Shown here: in pieces, positions 18,256-27,866 of the stretch | Layout of the letters: the number at the start of each line of letters is the position of its first letter | How positions within the stretch are numbered: the first letter of the stretch is position 1 | Source of the DNA: Anaeromyxobacter diazotrophicus | Lineage (GTDB): Bacteria; Myxococcota; Myxococcia; Myxococcales; Anaeromyxobacteraceae | Length of the DNA: 64,000 nucleotides | Direction of reading: 5' to 3' | NCBI RefSeq assembly: GCF_013340205.1 | Contig: NZ_BJTG01000003.1 | Span: forward strand, 496,001 to 560,000 | Position numbers and translations under genes: made by a program | The notes under the pieces: model-generated | What the model was told of the DNA's origin: nothing | Database searches by the model: none | What the model saw: only the letters and a program-made list of their open reading frames with translations

Positions 18256-18705
18256 GTGACCGTCGAGGAGGCCATGGACGAGGCGCTCGCGCTGGCGCGC
18301 GCCGCGGGGGAGGCGGGCGAGGTGCCGGTCGGCGCCGTGGCGCTGCACGAGGGCGCGATCGTCGGCCGGGGCGCGAACCGGCGCGAGACGGACCGCGACC
18401 CGACCGCCCACGCGGAGCTGCTCGCCATCCAGGAGGCGGCCCGCGCCCTCGGGCGCTGGCGCCTCGCGGGCGTGACCCTGGTCGTGACCCTCGAGCCGTG
18501 CGCGATGTGCGCCGGCGCGATGGTGCTCGCCCGGATCGACCGGCTCGTCTACGGCGCGGACGACCCCAAGGCGGGCGCGGCGGGCTCGCTCACCGATCTG
18601 ACCGCGGATCCGCGCCTCAACCACCGCTTCCCGGTGGAGCGCGGGCTCCAGGCGGAGGCGTGCAGCGAGCTCCTCAAGGCGTTCTTCCGCGCCCGGCGGG
18701 GGTAG
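18256..18705 (+). CDS. tadA: tRNA-specific adenosine deaminase
   Basis: 149 residues from GTG. Deaminates A34 of tRNA-Arg(ACG) to inosine. The zinc and catalytic residues are all present: H52-A-E54 in PTAHAELLAIQ and PCAMC at 81-85. Length and ending (GLQAEACSELLKAFFRARR) are normal for TadA. It follows the radical SAM gene by 30 bases and directly precedes the tRNA-Ser pair. Confidence 0.95.
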   Translation: MTVEEAMDEALALARAAGEAGEVPVGAVALHEGAIVGRGANRRETDRDPTAHAELLAIQEAARALGRWRLAGVTLVVTLEPCAMCAGAMVLARIDRLVYGADDPKAGAAGSLTDLTADPRLNHRFPVERGLQAEACSELLKAFFRARRG

Positions 18706-18776
18706 GCGGAGCCGTCCGGCAGGAAAATCGCGCTTGGCGCTTGGCGCCCCGAAGGAAATCGGCTAGATCGGCCGGC

Positions 18777-18865
18777 GGAGAGCTGGCCGAGCCTGGTCGA
18801 AGGCGCCTGACTCGAAATCAGGTGTACCGGCAACGGTACCGGGGGTTCGAATCCCTCGCTCTCCG
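18777..18865 (+). tRNA. tRNA-Ser(CGA)
   Basis: 89 nt. Acceptor GGAGAGC pairs with GCTCTCC at the 3' end. The anticodon stem is CCTGA/TCAGG around the loop CTCGAAA, giving anticodon CGA. A long variable arm (GTACCGGCAACGGTAC) identifies a class II tRNA, and GGTTCGAATCC is the T loop. CCA is not encoded. It reads UCG codons. Confidence 0.95.
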
Positions 18866-18904
18866 CTTCTTTCCCTTTTATCCCTGGGCAGCCAGGGCAG
18901 TTCG

Positions 18905-18994
18905 GGAGAGGTGACCGAGCGGCCGAAGGTGCACGACTGGAAATCGTGTGTCCGGGGAACCGGACCGTGGGTTCAAATCCCACCCTCTCCGCCA
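18905..18994 (+). tRNA. tRNA-Ser(GGA)
   Basis: 90 nt including an encoded CCA. GGAGAGG pairs with CCTCTCC. The anticodon loop CTGGAAA gives anticodon GGA (UCC/UCU codons). The long variable arm and GGTTCAAATCC T loop are class II. It lies 39 bases after the first tRNA-Ser and about 18 bases before the SRP RNA. Confidence 0.95.
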
Positions 18995-19012
18995 CAAGTC
19001 GTGGCAGCAGCA

Positions 19013-19121
19013 GAGCCGGTCCAGAATCCTCGGGCGACGTGGGGGCTTCCAAACCCCGCCAGGCCCGGAAGGGAGCAACGGTAGGAGGTCTTCCGTGCGC
19101 CCGGGGATTGTGGACCGGCTC
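19013..19121 (+). ncRNA. ffs: bacterial signal recognition particle RNA (4.5S type)
   Basis: About 109 nt. The ends GAGCCGGTCCA and TGGACCGGCTC pair perfectly. The apical domain CCAGGCCCGGAAGGGAGCAA (19059 onward) contains the GGAA tetraloop and the AGCA side of the symmetric internal loop that binds Ffh. The short form without an Alu domain is as expected for a proteobacterium-type SRP RNA. A T-rich stretch (CGTTTCGTTTTC) follows directly and may end the transcript. Position immediately before dnaX is a common arrangement. Confidence 0.93.
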
Positions 19122-19208
19122 GTTTCGTTTTCATCGGGGCCGCTGCCTCGCCCTGCGCGCCTTCCTTCCGGGTACTAAAGCTGGTACCTCCAATCCCCGG
19201 TCCCGGCC

Positions 19209-20987
19209 ATGGCTTACCTCGTCCTCGCGCGCAAGTACCGCCCTCAGACCTTCGAGGAGATGTCGGGCCAGGAGCACGTGGTCCGCACGCTCTCGAACGC
19301 GCTCAAGAGCGGGCAGCTCGCGCACGCCTTCCTCTTCACCGGGCCGCGCGGGGTGGGGAAGACGACGAGCGCCCGCCTGGTCGCGAAGTGCCTCGACTGC
19401 GTGGAGGGGCCGACCGCCACCCCGTGCGGCGTGTGCGCGCCCTGCGTCGAGATCGCCGAGGGGCGCTCGGTCGACGTGATCGAGATCGACGCCGCCTCCA
19501 ACAACGGCGTCGACAACGTCCGCGACATCGTCGAGGCGGTGAAGTACCGGCCGGCGCGCGACCGCTTCAAGGTCTTCATCGTGGACGAGGTCCACATGCT
19601 CTCGGCGGGCGCGTTCAACGCGCTCCTCAAGACGCTGGAGGAGCCGCCGGAGCACGTGAAGTTCGTGCTCGCCACCACCGACGTCCACAAGGTGCCCGAG
19701 ACCATCGTCTCGCGCTGCCAGCGCTTCGACTTCCGCCGCCTCACCCAGCAGCAGCTCGTGGCGCAGCTCCGCAAGGTGGCGGACGCCGAGCGGCTCGCCG
19801 TCTCCGACGCGGCGCTGGCGCTGGTGGCCCGGAGCGCCGAGGGCGGCATGCGCGACGCGCTCTCGATGCTCGACCAGGTGCGCGCCGCCTGCGGGGACAG
19901 CGCCTCCGACGCGGAGGTGGCCGAGGCGGTGGGGGCGGTGGACGCCGGGGCGGTCGGCCGCATCGCGGGCGCGCTCGTCGGCCGCGACGGCGCGGCGGTG
20001 CTGGCCGAGCTGGCGGGCCTGCACGCGCGCGGGCAGGAGATGAAGCGGGTCGCCGAGGAGCTGGTGCGGCACCTGCGCGACGTGGTCGTGGCGAAGCTCG
20101 TGCCCCAGGCGCCGCTCGACCGGACCGACGCGGAGCGGCGCGAGGTGCTGGCCCAGGCGGAGGCCGCTCCCGCCGCGCAGCTCACGCGGCTCTTCGACCT
20201 GGTGCAGGCCGCGGTGGCCGAGGTGAAGGTCGCCGAGCAGCCGCGCTACGCGCTCGAGGTGGCGCTCCTCAAGGCGTGCTTCCTGGCGCCGGGGGCGGAG
20301 GTGCAGGAGCTCCTGGCGCGGCTCGACGGCCTCGGGACCGGCGGCGGCGCGCCGCGCGGCGGCAGCGGCAGCGCGCTCGCGGGCGGGACGCCGGGGTGCG
20401 CGGCGGGGACGAAGCCGTCGGCTCCGGCCGCCAGGCCGAGCTCGACCGCGACGGCGGCCGCGAGCTCGACCGCGACTTCGACCGCGACCTCGATGGCGAA
20501 AGCCCCCGCGCCCCCGGCCGCGCCCCGAGAGCCGGCCCCGAGCCCGTCCTCGGGCGCGAAGGACGACCCCGCCGCCCCGGCCGCCGACCGCTGGCGCGCC
20601 GCCGTGGCCGAGGTCGAGCGGGCGAGCCCCGCGCTCGCGAACGCCCTCAAGCACGCCGTGCTGACCGGCCTCACGGACGGCGAGGTGGCGGTCCGGATGT
20701 CCCCCGGGATGCCGCTCTCCACCGTGGAGCGGCGCCGCGCCGACATCGAGGCGCTCTTCGCGCGGCACTTCGGGCGGCCGGTCCGGCTCGAGCTCGCCAA
20801 GGCGCCCCCCGGCGCCGAGCCGGCCGCACCCTCTCCCGCCGCCGCGCCGCAGTCGCTCGCCCAGGCCGAGCAGGCGGAGCGCGCCGCCCGCACCTCCCGC
20901 GTGACCGGCGCCGCCCGCGCCCACCCCGGGATCCAGCAGGCCACCCGCATCCTGGACGGCGAAGTCACGAAGATCGAGGAGCTCTAA
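19209..20987 (+). CDS. dnaX: DNA polymerase III gamma/tau subunit
   Basis: 592 residues. Clamp-loader ATPase of the replicase. Walker A is GPRGVGKT (45-52), the zinc-binding cysteines lie in CLDCVEGPTATPCGVCAPC, Walker B region is FIVDEVHMLS and the SRC arginine finger is in IVSRCQRF. The domain III helices follow. Residues about 380-460 form a low-complexity linker containing Ser-Thr-Ala repeats, encoded by a hexanucleotide-type tandem repeat at 20438-20498. A C-terminal tau-like domain follows. It heads the dnaX-ybaB-recR operon, abutting ybaB with no gap. Confidence 0.96.
   Translation: MAYLVLARKYRPQTFEEMSGQEHVVRTLSNALKSGQLAHAFLFTGPRGVGKTTSARLVAKCLDCVEGPTATPCGVCAPCVEIAEGRSVDVIEIDAASNNGVDNVRDIVEAVKYRPARDRFKVFIVDEVHMLSAGAFNALLKTLEEPPEHVKFVLATTDVHKVPETIVSRCQRFDFRRLTQQQLVAQLRKVADAERLAVSDAALALVARSAEGGMRDALSMLDQVRAACGDSASDAEVAEAVGAVDAGAVGRIAGALVGRDGAAVLAELAGLHARGQEMKRVAEELVRHLRDVVVAKLVPQAPLDRTDAERREVLAQAEAAPAAQLTRLFDLVQAAVAEVKVAEQPRYALEVALLKACFLAPGAEVQELLARLDGLGTGGGAPRGGSGSALAGGTPGCAAGTKPSAPAARPSSTATAAASSTATSTATSMAKAPAPPAAPREPAPSPSSGAKDDPAAPAADRWRAAVAEVERASPALANALKHAVLTGLTDGEVAVRMSPGMPLSTVERRRADIEALFARHFGRPVRLELAKAPPGAEPAAPSPAAAPQSLAQAEQAERAARTSRVTGAARAHPGIQQATRILDGEVTKIEEL
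20438..20498 (+). repeat. CGACCG-type tandem repeat inside dnaX linker
   Basis: GAGCTCGACCGCGAC occurs twice (20438-20452 and 20463-20477), followed by further TCGACCGCGAC units. It encodes a Ser/Thr/Ala linker. The same unit, in the reverse orientation, is expanded in the M23 gene at 58258-58340. Confidence 0.75.
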
Positions 20988-21308
20988 ATGCCAGGCATCG
21001 ACATCCAGCACCTCATGCGGCAGGCGCGCAAGCTCGAGAAGGCCATGGCCGACGCGCGCGCCTCGCTCGACCAGATCGCCGTCGAGGCGGAGAGCGGCGG
21101 CGGGCTCGTCAAGGTGAAGATGGACGGGCGCTGCAACCTGCTCAAGCTCGAGATCGACGCCAAGGCGATCGACCCGGCCGACAAGGGGATGCTCGAGGAC
21201 CTCGTCACCGCCGCCGTCAACGCCGGCGCGGAGAAGGCGCGCGCCGCGGCGGACGAGCACCTCAAGAAGTCCACCGGCGGCATCCAGGTCCCGGGCCTGC
21301 CCTACTAG
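20988..21308 (+). CDS. ybaB: YbaB/EbfC nucleoid-associated protein
   Basis: 106 residues. A small dimeric DNA-binding protein usually encoded between dnaX and recR, as here. The signature is [21 protein letters not shown], followed by [20 protein letters not shown] and a short acidic-basic C-terminus. It begins one base after the dnaX stop and its TAG shares a base with the GTG of recR, so the three are translationally coupled. Confidence 0.93.
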   Translation: MPGIDIQHLMRQARKLEKAMADARASLDQIAVEAESGGGLVKVKMDGRCNLLKLEIDAKAIDPADKGMLEDLVTAAVNAGAEKARAAADEHLKKSTGGIQVPGLPY

Positions 21309-21904
21309 TGTCGGTCGCGGATCCCATCGCCCGGCTCGTGAAGGAGCTGGCGCGGCTGCCCGGCATCGGCGAGAAGACCGCCCAGCGGCTCGCCTTCCAC
21401 ATCCTCAAGGCGGGCGCCGGGTACGCCGGCGAGCTCGCCGGCGCCATCACCGGCGTGGTGCGCGACGTGAGGCTCTGCTCCTCGTGTCAGACGCTCACCG
21501 ACAAGGACCCGTGCGCGCTGTGCGCCGACCCCCGCCGCGACGCGCGGACGATCTGCGTGGTGGAGGGCGTACCCGACCTGGTGGCCGTCGAGCGCACCCA
21601 TGAATACCGGGGCCGATATCACGTGCTGCACGGCGCGCTCTCCCCGCTCGACGGCGTGGGCCCCTCCGAGCTCAAGATCCGGGAGCTGCTCCTGCGGCTC
21701 GAGCAGAGCCCGGTGGACGAGGTGATCGTCGCCACCAACCCGGACGTCGAGGGGGAGGCGACGGCGCTCTACCTCACCAAGCTCCTCAAGCCGCTCGGCG
21801 TGAAGGTGACCCGCATCGCTCAAGGCGTTCCCATGGGCGGCGATCTGGAATACGCTGATCAAGTGACGCTCGCGCGTGCGCTCTCCGGCCGCCGCGAGCT
21901 CTAG
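21308..21904 (+). CDS. recR: recombination mediator RecR
   Basis: 198 residues from the GTG of a TAGTG junction with ybaB. Works with RecO/RecF to load RecA on gapped DNA. The N-terminal helix-hairpin-helix is ELARLPGIGEKTAQRLAFHI; the zinc finger is CSSCQTLTDKDPCALC; the Toprim domain includes ICVVEGVPDLVAVERT and DEVIVATNPDVEGEATALYL; the Walker-like C-terminus ends in LEYADQVTLARALSGRREL. Length matches the family. Confidence 0.96.
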   Translation: MSVADPIARLVKELARLPGIGEKTAQRLAFHILKAGAGYAGELAGAITGVVRDVRLCSSCQTLTDKDPCALCADPRRDARTICVVEGVPDLVAVERTHEYRGRYHVLHGALSPLDGVGPSELKIRELLLRLEQSPVDEVIVATNPDVEGEATALYLTKLLKPLGVKVTRIAQGVPMGGDLEYADQVTLARALSGRREL

Positions 21905-21959
21905 ATCCCCGAGCAGCGGCTCTCGAGTCGAAAGCGTCTTCGCGAGGAGCGAGAGGTCC

Positions 21960-22439
21960 ATGAACTCAGGGCTGGTGATGTACGAGGAGGAATTCCGGCT
22001 CATCGCCGGGATCTGCGACCGCCTCACGCGCGACGCCAACGCGAAGGTGGTCTTCCTCATCGACAAGAACGGCCAGCTCATCGCCTCGAGCGGCCAGGCG
22101 CAGAACCTCGACACGACCTCGCTCGCCTCCCTCACGGCGGGCAACGTGGCGGCCATGGGCGGCCTCGCCAAGCTCCTCGGCGAGAAGGAGTTCCCGAACC
22201 AGTTCCACGAGGGGGAGCGCGAGTCGCTCCACATGAGCATCGTGGGTGGCCGGGTGGTGCTGGTGGTCATCTTCGACGCGAAGAGCTCGCTCGGCCTGGT
22301 GCGCCTCCGCGTGAAGAAGGCGGGGGAGGAGCTCGCGAAGGTGTTCGAGGCGCTGGCGCAGAAGCAGGCGACCCCGGGGACGCAGAGTCCGTTCGCCGAG
22401 ATCACCGACGACGACATCGACCACCTTTTCAGCGAGTAG
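21960..22439 (+). CDS. mglB: polarity GTPase-activating protein MglB (roadblock/LC7)
   Basis: 159 residues, equal to the Myxococcus protein. It is a roadblock/LC7 fold that forms dimers and stimulates GTP hydrolysis by MglA, setting the lagging pole for gliding and pilus-driven motility. Landmarks are [38 protein letters not shown] and [24 protein letters not shown] 21960 is preceded by GCGAGAGG; a longer in-frame start at 21876 would overlap recR. It ends two bases before mglA. Confidence 0.95.
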   Translation: MNSGLVMYEEEFRLIAGICDRLTRDANAKVVFLIDKNGQLIASSGQAQNLDTTSLASLTAGNVAAMGGLAKLLGEKEFPNQFHEGERESLHMSIVGGRVVLVVIFDAKSSLGLVRLRVKKAGEELAKVFEALAQKQATPGTQSPFAEITDDDIDHLFSE

Positions 22440-22441
22440 AC

Positions 22442-23029
<588 letters not shown>

Positions 23030-23032
23030 GCC

Positions 23033-23479
23033 TCACTCGATCGGCAGCCACGACGGGCGCGCCAGCCGCCCCGGATCGTGGCAGCGCTCGAGCACGTCCA
23101 CCGCCAGGCCGCGGGCGTGGAGCGACAGGTCGTCGGCGCTCAGCACGCCGACGAGCCGCTCGGCTCCGTCGAGCACCAGGATCCGGCGGACCGCGTGCTC
23201 CTCCATCTGCCGGGCCGCCTCGCCCAGCGTGTCGTCCTCGTGGCAGAGGACGAGCCGCGGCGTCATCGCCTCGCGCACCACGGTGCGGCGGGGATCGCGG
23301 CCGGGCGCCACCGCCCGGACCACGACGTCGCGATCCGTGATCGCCCCGACGAGGTGATCGTCCTCGCGCACCGGCAAGAATCCCACCCCGCACGCCCGCA
23401 TCGCCTGCGCCGCCGCCTGCAGGGTCTCGCCGGGACCGATGGTCGTCACCCCCCGGGTCATCGCATGCTTGACCAGCAT
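23033..23479 (-). CDS. tandem CBS-domain protein
   Basis: 148 residues consisting of two CBS domains (MTRGVTTIGPGETLQAAAQA then VGAITDRDVVVRAVAPG; and MTPRLVLCHEDDTLGEAARQ then LVGVLSADDLSLHARG). Such stand-alone pairs bind adenine nucleotides and act as energy sensors. ATG 23479 has a strong GGGGAGGAGGT Shine-Dalgarno; the longer reading frame to 23797 is Arg-rich and unlikely. It is convergent with mglA and divergent from glycogen phosphorylase, an adenine-nucleotide-linked neighbour. Confidence 0.88.
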   Translation of the reverse strand: MLVKHAMTRGVTTIGPGETLQAAAQAMRACGVGFLPVREDDHLVGAITDRDVVVRAVAPGRDPRRTVVREAMTPRLVLCHEDDTLGEAARQMEEHAVRRILVLDGAERLVGVLSADDLSLHARGLAVDVLERCHDPGRLARPSWLPIE

Positions 23480-23588
23480 GACCGTACCTCCTCCCCATTG
23501 TGCGCGCGCGGGGGCCTCTCGAGCCCGGCCCGGCGAGGGCGGTTCGTTCGGGGCTTTCGCCCGTCCGGCGACGGCATAGGGTCGCGGC

Positions 23589-26156
23589 ATGGCGCCGCGA
23601 TCCGAGGCCCGGACCGCGCCTTCCGGCTCCTCCGCCGGAGGGCCGGCGCGCCGCACCCAGCTCTTCCTGGCGCGCGGGCTGCCCGCGGCCCTGGAGCCGC
23701 TGACCGAGCTGGCGCTCGACCTGCGCTGGACCTGGTCCCACGCGAGCGACGCGCTCTGGCGCGCGCTCGACGCGGACGCCTGGGAGCGCTCCGCCAACCC
23801 CTGGCTCGTGCTCCAGGACGCTCCCGCGGAGCGGCTGGAGGCAGCGGCCTCCGACGCGGCCTTCGTCTCGGCGGTGCAGCGCGCGGTCGCGCAGCACCGC
23901 GCGAGGCTCTGCGCTCCGGCGTGGTTCGAGGTGGCGCACCCGCAGGCCGCCCTCGCGCCGGTCGCCTACTTCAGCATGGAGTACGGCCTGGGCGAGGGCC
24001 TCCCGCTCTACGCGGGCGGCCTGGGCGTGCTGGCGGGCGACCACCTCAAGGCGGCGAGCGACCTCGGGGTGCCCCTCGCCGCCGTCGGCCTCCTGTACCA
24101 GGAGGGATACTTCCGTCAGCAGGTGGAGGCGAGCGGCGAGCAGCACGAGCGCTATCCGTACAACGACCCGCTCAGCCTCCCCATCCAGCCGGCGCTCGAC
24201 GCCGGAGGCGGCTGGCTCCACGTGCAGCTCGCGCTCCCCGGCCGCCCGCTGTGGCTGCGCCTGTGGCGGGCGCAGGTGGGGCGGACGACGCTCCTCCTCC
24301 TGGACGCGAACGACGCGCTCAACGCGCCGGCGGACCGGGGCATCACCGCCAAGCTCTACGGCGACGGCTCGGAGGTGCGCCTGCTGCAGGAGATCGTCCT
24401 CGGGGTGGGCGGGTGGCGGGCGCTCGAGGCGGCCGGCGTCACGAGCGAGGTCTGCCACCTCAACGAGGGGCACGCCGCCTTCGCGGCGGTCGAGCGCGCG
24501 CGGCGCTTCGCGCTCGCCCACGGCGCGACGCTCGGGGAGGCGCTCTGGGCCACGCGCGCCGGCAACGTCTTCACGACGCACACGCCGGTGGCGGCCGGCT
24601 TCGACCGGTTCCCGCCCGAGCTCGTGCGCCGCTATCTCCCCGCGTTCGAGCTCGAGGCCGCCGGCGCGACCGGCGAGGCGCTCCTCCGCCTCGGCCGCCG
24701 CGACCCCGGCGACGCGCGCGAGCCGCTCAACATGGCGGTGCTGGGCCTCAGGACCTGCGCTCGCACGAACGGCGTGTCGCGCCTCCACGGCGAGGTGAGC
24801 CGGGAGCTGTTCCAGGAGCTCTTTCCGCGCTGGCCGCGGACGGAGGTGCCGATCGGGCACGTGACCAACGGCGTCCACGTGCCGAGCTGGGACTCGCACC
24901 TGGCCGACCGGCTGTGGACGGACGCCTGCGGCAAGGCGCGCTGGCTCGGGACCTTGTCGAACCTGGAGGAGGGGCTCTGCGCCGTGCCGGACGCGGCGCT
25001 CTGGGAGCTGCGCACGGTGTCGCGAGGCGACCTGGTGCGCTACGCGCGCTTCCGACTCGAGCAGCAGCTCGGGCAGCGCGGCGAGGGGCCGGCAGCGGCC
25101 GCGCAGGCGGCGGCGGTGCTCGACCCCACCGCCCTCACCCTGGGGTTCGCGCGCCGCTTCGCCGAGTACAAGCGCCCGAACCTCCTCCTCTCCGATCCGG
25201 CGCGCCTGGCGGCGCTGCTCGGCCGCGCCGACCGCCCGGTCCAGCTCGTGGTGGCCGGCAAGGCGCACCCCGCGGACGAGCTCGGGAAGCGCTTGGTCGC
25301 GGAGTGGGTGCGCTTCAGCCACCGCGCCGACGTCCGCGCCCGCGCCGTGTTCCTGGAGGACTACGACGTGGCCCTGGCCCAGCGCCTGGTCGCGGGGGTG
25401 GACGTCTGGATCAACACCCCCCGGCGCCCGTGGGAGGCGTGCGGGACGAGCGGCATGAAGGTCCTCGTCAACGGGGGCCTCAACCTCTCGGCGCTCGACG
25501 GCTGGTGGGCCGAGGCCTGGACGCCCGAGACGGGGTGGGCGCTCCCGCCCGGCGGCGACGACGCCGCCGACGCGGCCGCGCTCTACCGGCTGCTGGAGGA
25601 GGAGGTCGTCCCGATGTTCTACCGCCGGGGGCCGGACGGCGTCCCCGGCGCCTGGGTGACCCGGATGCGCGCCAGCATGGCGCGCCTGGCGCCGCGCTTC
25701 AGCGCCAACCGCATGGTCCGCGACTACGCGGAGCGCGTGTACCTGCCCGCGGCGGCGTCCTTCCGGCGCCGCTGCGCGGACGGCGCCCGGCTCGCGCGCG
25801 AGCTGGCGCGCTGGGCGGCGGAGCTCGACGCGCGCTGGCGCGAGGTGCGCATCGGGCCGGTCCGGGTGCGCTCGGACGAGCACGGTCACGGCTTCGAGGC
25901 CCAGGTGGAGTGCGGCGAGGTGCCGTGCGAGGCGATCCGGGCCGAGGTGTACGCGGACCCCGAGCCCGGCGGCGCGGAGCCGGTGCGCGTCGCCATGACC
26001 TGCGGGGCCGCGCTCGCCGGCTCCGCGGAAGGTCACCTCTGGACGGCGCGCGTCGCGACGCGGCGACCCGCCGCCGACTTCACCATTCGCGTGGTACCCA
26101 GCCACCCCGAGGCGGCGGTCCCCGCCGAGGCCTGGCACATCGCCTGGCAGCGCTGA
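23589..26156 (+). CDS. glgP: alpha-glucan (glycogen) phosphorylase
   Basis: 855 residues. Releases glucose-1-phosphate from glycogen or maltodextrin using pyridoxal phosphate. Landmarks are YFSMEYGLGEGLPLYAGGLG, the CHLNEGHAAFA segment, FTTHTPVAAGFDRF, GFARRFAEYKRPNLLL and EACGTSGMKVLVNGGLNLS, in which Lys (about 624) binds the cofactor. The shape is that of the shorter, mostly archaeal/bacterial GlgP branch (TIGR02094-like), with a DUF3417-like N-terminus (LTELALDLRWTWSHASDALW). It is followed 12 bases later by the adenosine-specific kinase family gene. Confidence 0.94.
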   Translation: MAPRSEARTAPSGSSAGGPARRTQLFLARGLPAALEPLTELALDLRWTWSHASDALWRALDADAWERSANPWLVLQDAPAERLEAAASDAAFVSAVQRAVAQHRARLCAPAWFEVAHPQAALAPVAYFSMEYGLGEGLPLYAGGLGVLAGDHLKAASDLGVPLAAVGLLYQEGYFRQQVEASGEQHERYPYNDPLSLPIQPALDAGGGWLHVQLALPGRPLWLRLWRAQVGRTTLLLLDANDALNAPADRGITAKLYGDGSEVRLLQEIVLGVGGWRALEAAGVTSEVCHLNEGHAAFAAVERARRFALAHGATLGEALWATRAGNVFTTHTPVAAGFDRFPPELVRRYLPAFELEAAGATGEALLRLGRRDPGDAREPLNMAVLGLRTCARTNGVSRLHGEVSRELFQELFPRWPRTEVPIGHVTNGVHVPSWDSHLADRLWTDACGKARWLGTLSNLEEGLCAVPDAALWELRTVSRGDLVRYARFRLEQQLGQRGEGPAAAAQAAAVLDPTALTLGFARRFAEYKRPNLLLSDPARLAALLGRADRPVQLVVAGKAHPADELGKRLVAEWVRFSHRADVRARAVFLEDYDVALAQRLVAGVDVWINTPRRPWEACGTSGMKVLVNGGLNLSALDGWWAEAWTPETGWALPPGGDDAADAAALYRLLEEEVVPMFYRRGPDGVPGAWVTRMRASMARLAPRFSANRMVRDYAERVYLPAAASFRRRCADGARLARELARWAAELDARWREVRIGPVRVRSDEHGHGFEAQVECGEVPCEAIRAEVYADPEPGGAEPVRVAMTCGAALAGSAEGHLWTARVATRRPAADFTIRVVPSHPEAAVPAEAWHIAWQR

Positions 26157-26168
26157 GAGGAGGTCGCG

Positions 26169-26651
26169 ATGCAGCTCTCCACCGTGTCGATCGACAAGCC
26201 CGAGGACGTGAACGTCATCCTCGGGCAGGCGCACTTCATCAAGACGGTCGAGGATCTCCACGAGGCGCTCGCGGGGGCGTCGCCGCAGCTCCGCTTCGGG
26301 GTCGCCTTCTGCGAGTCGAGCGGGCCGCGGCTCGTCCGGCGGAGCGGGAACGACCCGGCGCTGGTCGAGCTCGCCACCCGCGCCGCGCTGGCGGTGGGGG
26401 CGGGGCACAGCTTCGTCGTCTTCCTGCGCGAGGGCTACCCGGTCAACGTGCTGAACCAGGTGAAGGCGGTGCCGGAGGTGTGCCGGGTCTTCTGCGCCAC
26501 CGCCAACCCGGTGCAGGTGGTGGTGGCCGAGACGGAGCAGGGGCGGGGCGTCCTCGGCGTGGTCGACGGCGCGGTGCCGCTCGGCGTGGAGCGCGAGGAG
26601 GACGTCCGCGACCGCAAGGAGCTGCTCCGGCGCATCGGGTACAAGCTGTAA
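26169..26651 (+). CDS. adenosine-specific kinase family protein (DUF355)
   Basis: 160 residues with an AGGAGGTCGCG Shine-Dalgarno. The family signature is clear: VNVILGQAHFIKTVEDLHEA, then RFGVAFCESSGPRLVR, GHSFVVFLREGYPVNVLNQV and FCATANPVQVVVAETEQGRG. The family name comes from structural work on a Pyrobaculum homologue reported to bind adenosine nucleotides; a bacterial reaction is not established. Coupling to glgP and the CBS protein hints at an energy-related role (inference). Confidence 0.85.
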   Translation: MQLSTVSIDKPEDVNVILGQAHFIKTVEDLHEALAGASPQLRFGVAFCESSGPRLVRRSGNDPALVELATRAALAVGAGHSFVVFLREGYPVNVLNQVKAVPEVCRVFCATANPVQVVVAETEQGRGVLGVVDGAVPLGVEREEDVRDRKELLRRIGYKL

Positions 26652-26658
26652 CCGCGGG

Positions 26659-27804
26659 TCAGTGGGCCTGGACCGCGCGCGGCGGCCCGGCGCCCGCCAG
26701 CTCGCGCGCGCTCATGCGCGCCAGCGCCAGGAAGAAGGCGATGACGAGCGGGCCGGCCAGCACGCCGATGAGCCCGAACATCTCGATCCCGCCGAGGAGC
26801 GCCAGGAAGACGAGCCCGGTGTGCATCTCGGCCGAGCCGCCGAGGAGGAGCGGGCGCCCGACGTGCTCGGCGCCGACCACCGCCACCAGGCACCAGGCGG
26901 CGAGGCCCAGGCCGGCGCCGAGGTGGCCCGTGACGGAGAGCAGCACCACCGCCGGCACCCACACCGCGAGCGTCCCCACCACCGGCACGAACGAGGCGAG
27001 CGCGGTGAGGAGCCCGAAGAAGAAGGCCTGCGGCACCCCGAAGATCGCGTAGCCGAGCCCCGCCGCGACGCCCTGGAACACGGCCGCCACCACCGTGCCG
27101 AGCAAGGTCGCCACCGCGACCTTGCGGAACTCCTCGATGAGCTCGCGCGTCTGGCCGCGCCGGAGCGGCGACACGTCGGAGAGCCAGCGCACGACCACGT
27201 GCCCGTCGAGGACGAGGAAGTAGAAGGCGCCGAGCAGGATGAGCGTGTGGAAGGCCGCCTCGCCGGAGGCGGCGAGGAGCGACGGCGCGGCGTGCTCCCC
27301 CCAGACGCGCGCCTGGTCCATCCAGCCCGCGAGCTGCTCACGCGAGACGTGCGCCAGCGCGAGCGCGTGCGCGAGGACGTCCTGCGCCGGGCCGGGGAGC
27401 TGGGCCAGCGAGAGGTCGCTCACCCTCCGCACGCCGAGCGTGTCGCGCAGGAAGGCGAGCCCCGCCATCACCTGCTGGGTGGCGAGCCCGAGGAGCGTCG
27501 CGAACGGGGCGATGATGGCCGCGAACACCACCACCGTGAGGAGCCCTCCCGCGGTGCGCCGCCGGCCGCCGAGCAGGCGGGTGGACCACCGCAGGGCGGG
27601 CTGGAAGGCGGCCGCCAGCACGGCGGCGATGAAGAGCGGCGCGCGGAACGGCCAGACGACGCAGCCGAGGAGCGCGATCGAGACCCCCAGCAGGACGACG
27701 AGCGCGCGGCGAGGCCGCGACCCGTCCTGGCCGCGCGCCTCTGCCGGGCGGGGCGGCGCCTCGTCCGGGCGGGGCTCGAGCGGCAGCTGCGGCTGGTCTT
27801 GCAT
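26659..27804 (-). CDS. AI-2E family (PerM/YdgG-type) permease
   Basis: 381 residues, about eight transmembrane helices: ALVVLLGVSIALLGCVVWPF at the start, two middle pairs, and a conserved C-terminal block (FFFGLLTALASFVPVVGTLA, then GRPLLLGGSAEMHTGLVFLA and FGLIGVLAGPLVIAF). Members export small signals or ions; substrates are mostly unproven. Convergent with the adenosine-specific kinase gene, seven bases apart, and divergent from udgB. Confidence 0.88.
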   Translation of the reverse strand: MQDQPQLPLEPRPDEAPPRPAEARGQDGSRPRRALVVLLGVSIALLGCVVWPFRAPLFIAAVLAAAFQPALRWSTRLLGGRRRTAGGLLTVVVFAAIIAPFATLLGLATQQVMAGLAFLRDTLGVRRVSDLSLAQLPGPAQDVLAHALALAHVSREQLAGWMDQARVWGEHAAPSLLAASGEAAFHTLILLGAFYFLVLDGHVVVRWLSDVSPLRRGQTRELIEEFRKVAVATLLGTVVAAVFQGVAAGLGYAIFGVPQAFFFGLLTALASFVPVVGTLAVWVPAVVLLSVTGHLGAGLGLAAWCLVAVVGAEHVGRPLLLGGSAEMHTGLVFLALLGGIEMFGLIGVLAGPLVIAFFLALARMSARELAGAGPPRAVQAH

Positions 27805-27866
27805 GGAAGCTCCGCGTCGGAGGCGGTGGATAAGCTGCGGCCGGCGGGAGGAGAGGGGAAGAGCGG

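Noticed and set aside
18549-19078. Minus-strand frames across the two tRNA-Ser genes reading RVGFEPTVRFPG and similar
   Set aside because: This is the familiar artefact of translating the antisense of tRNA-Ser genes.
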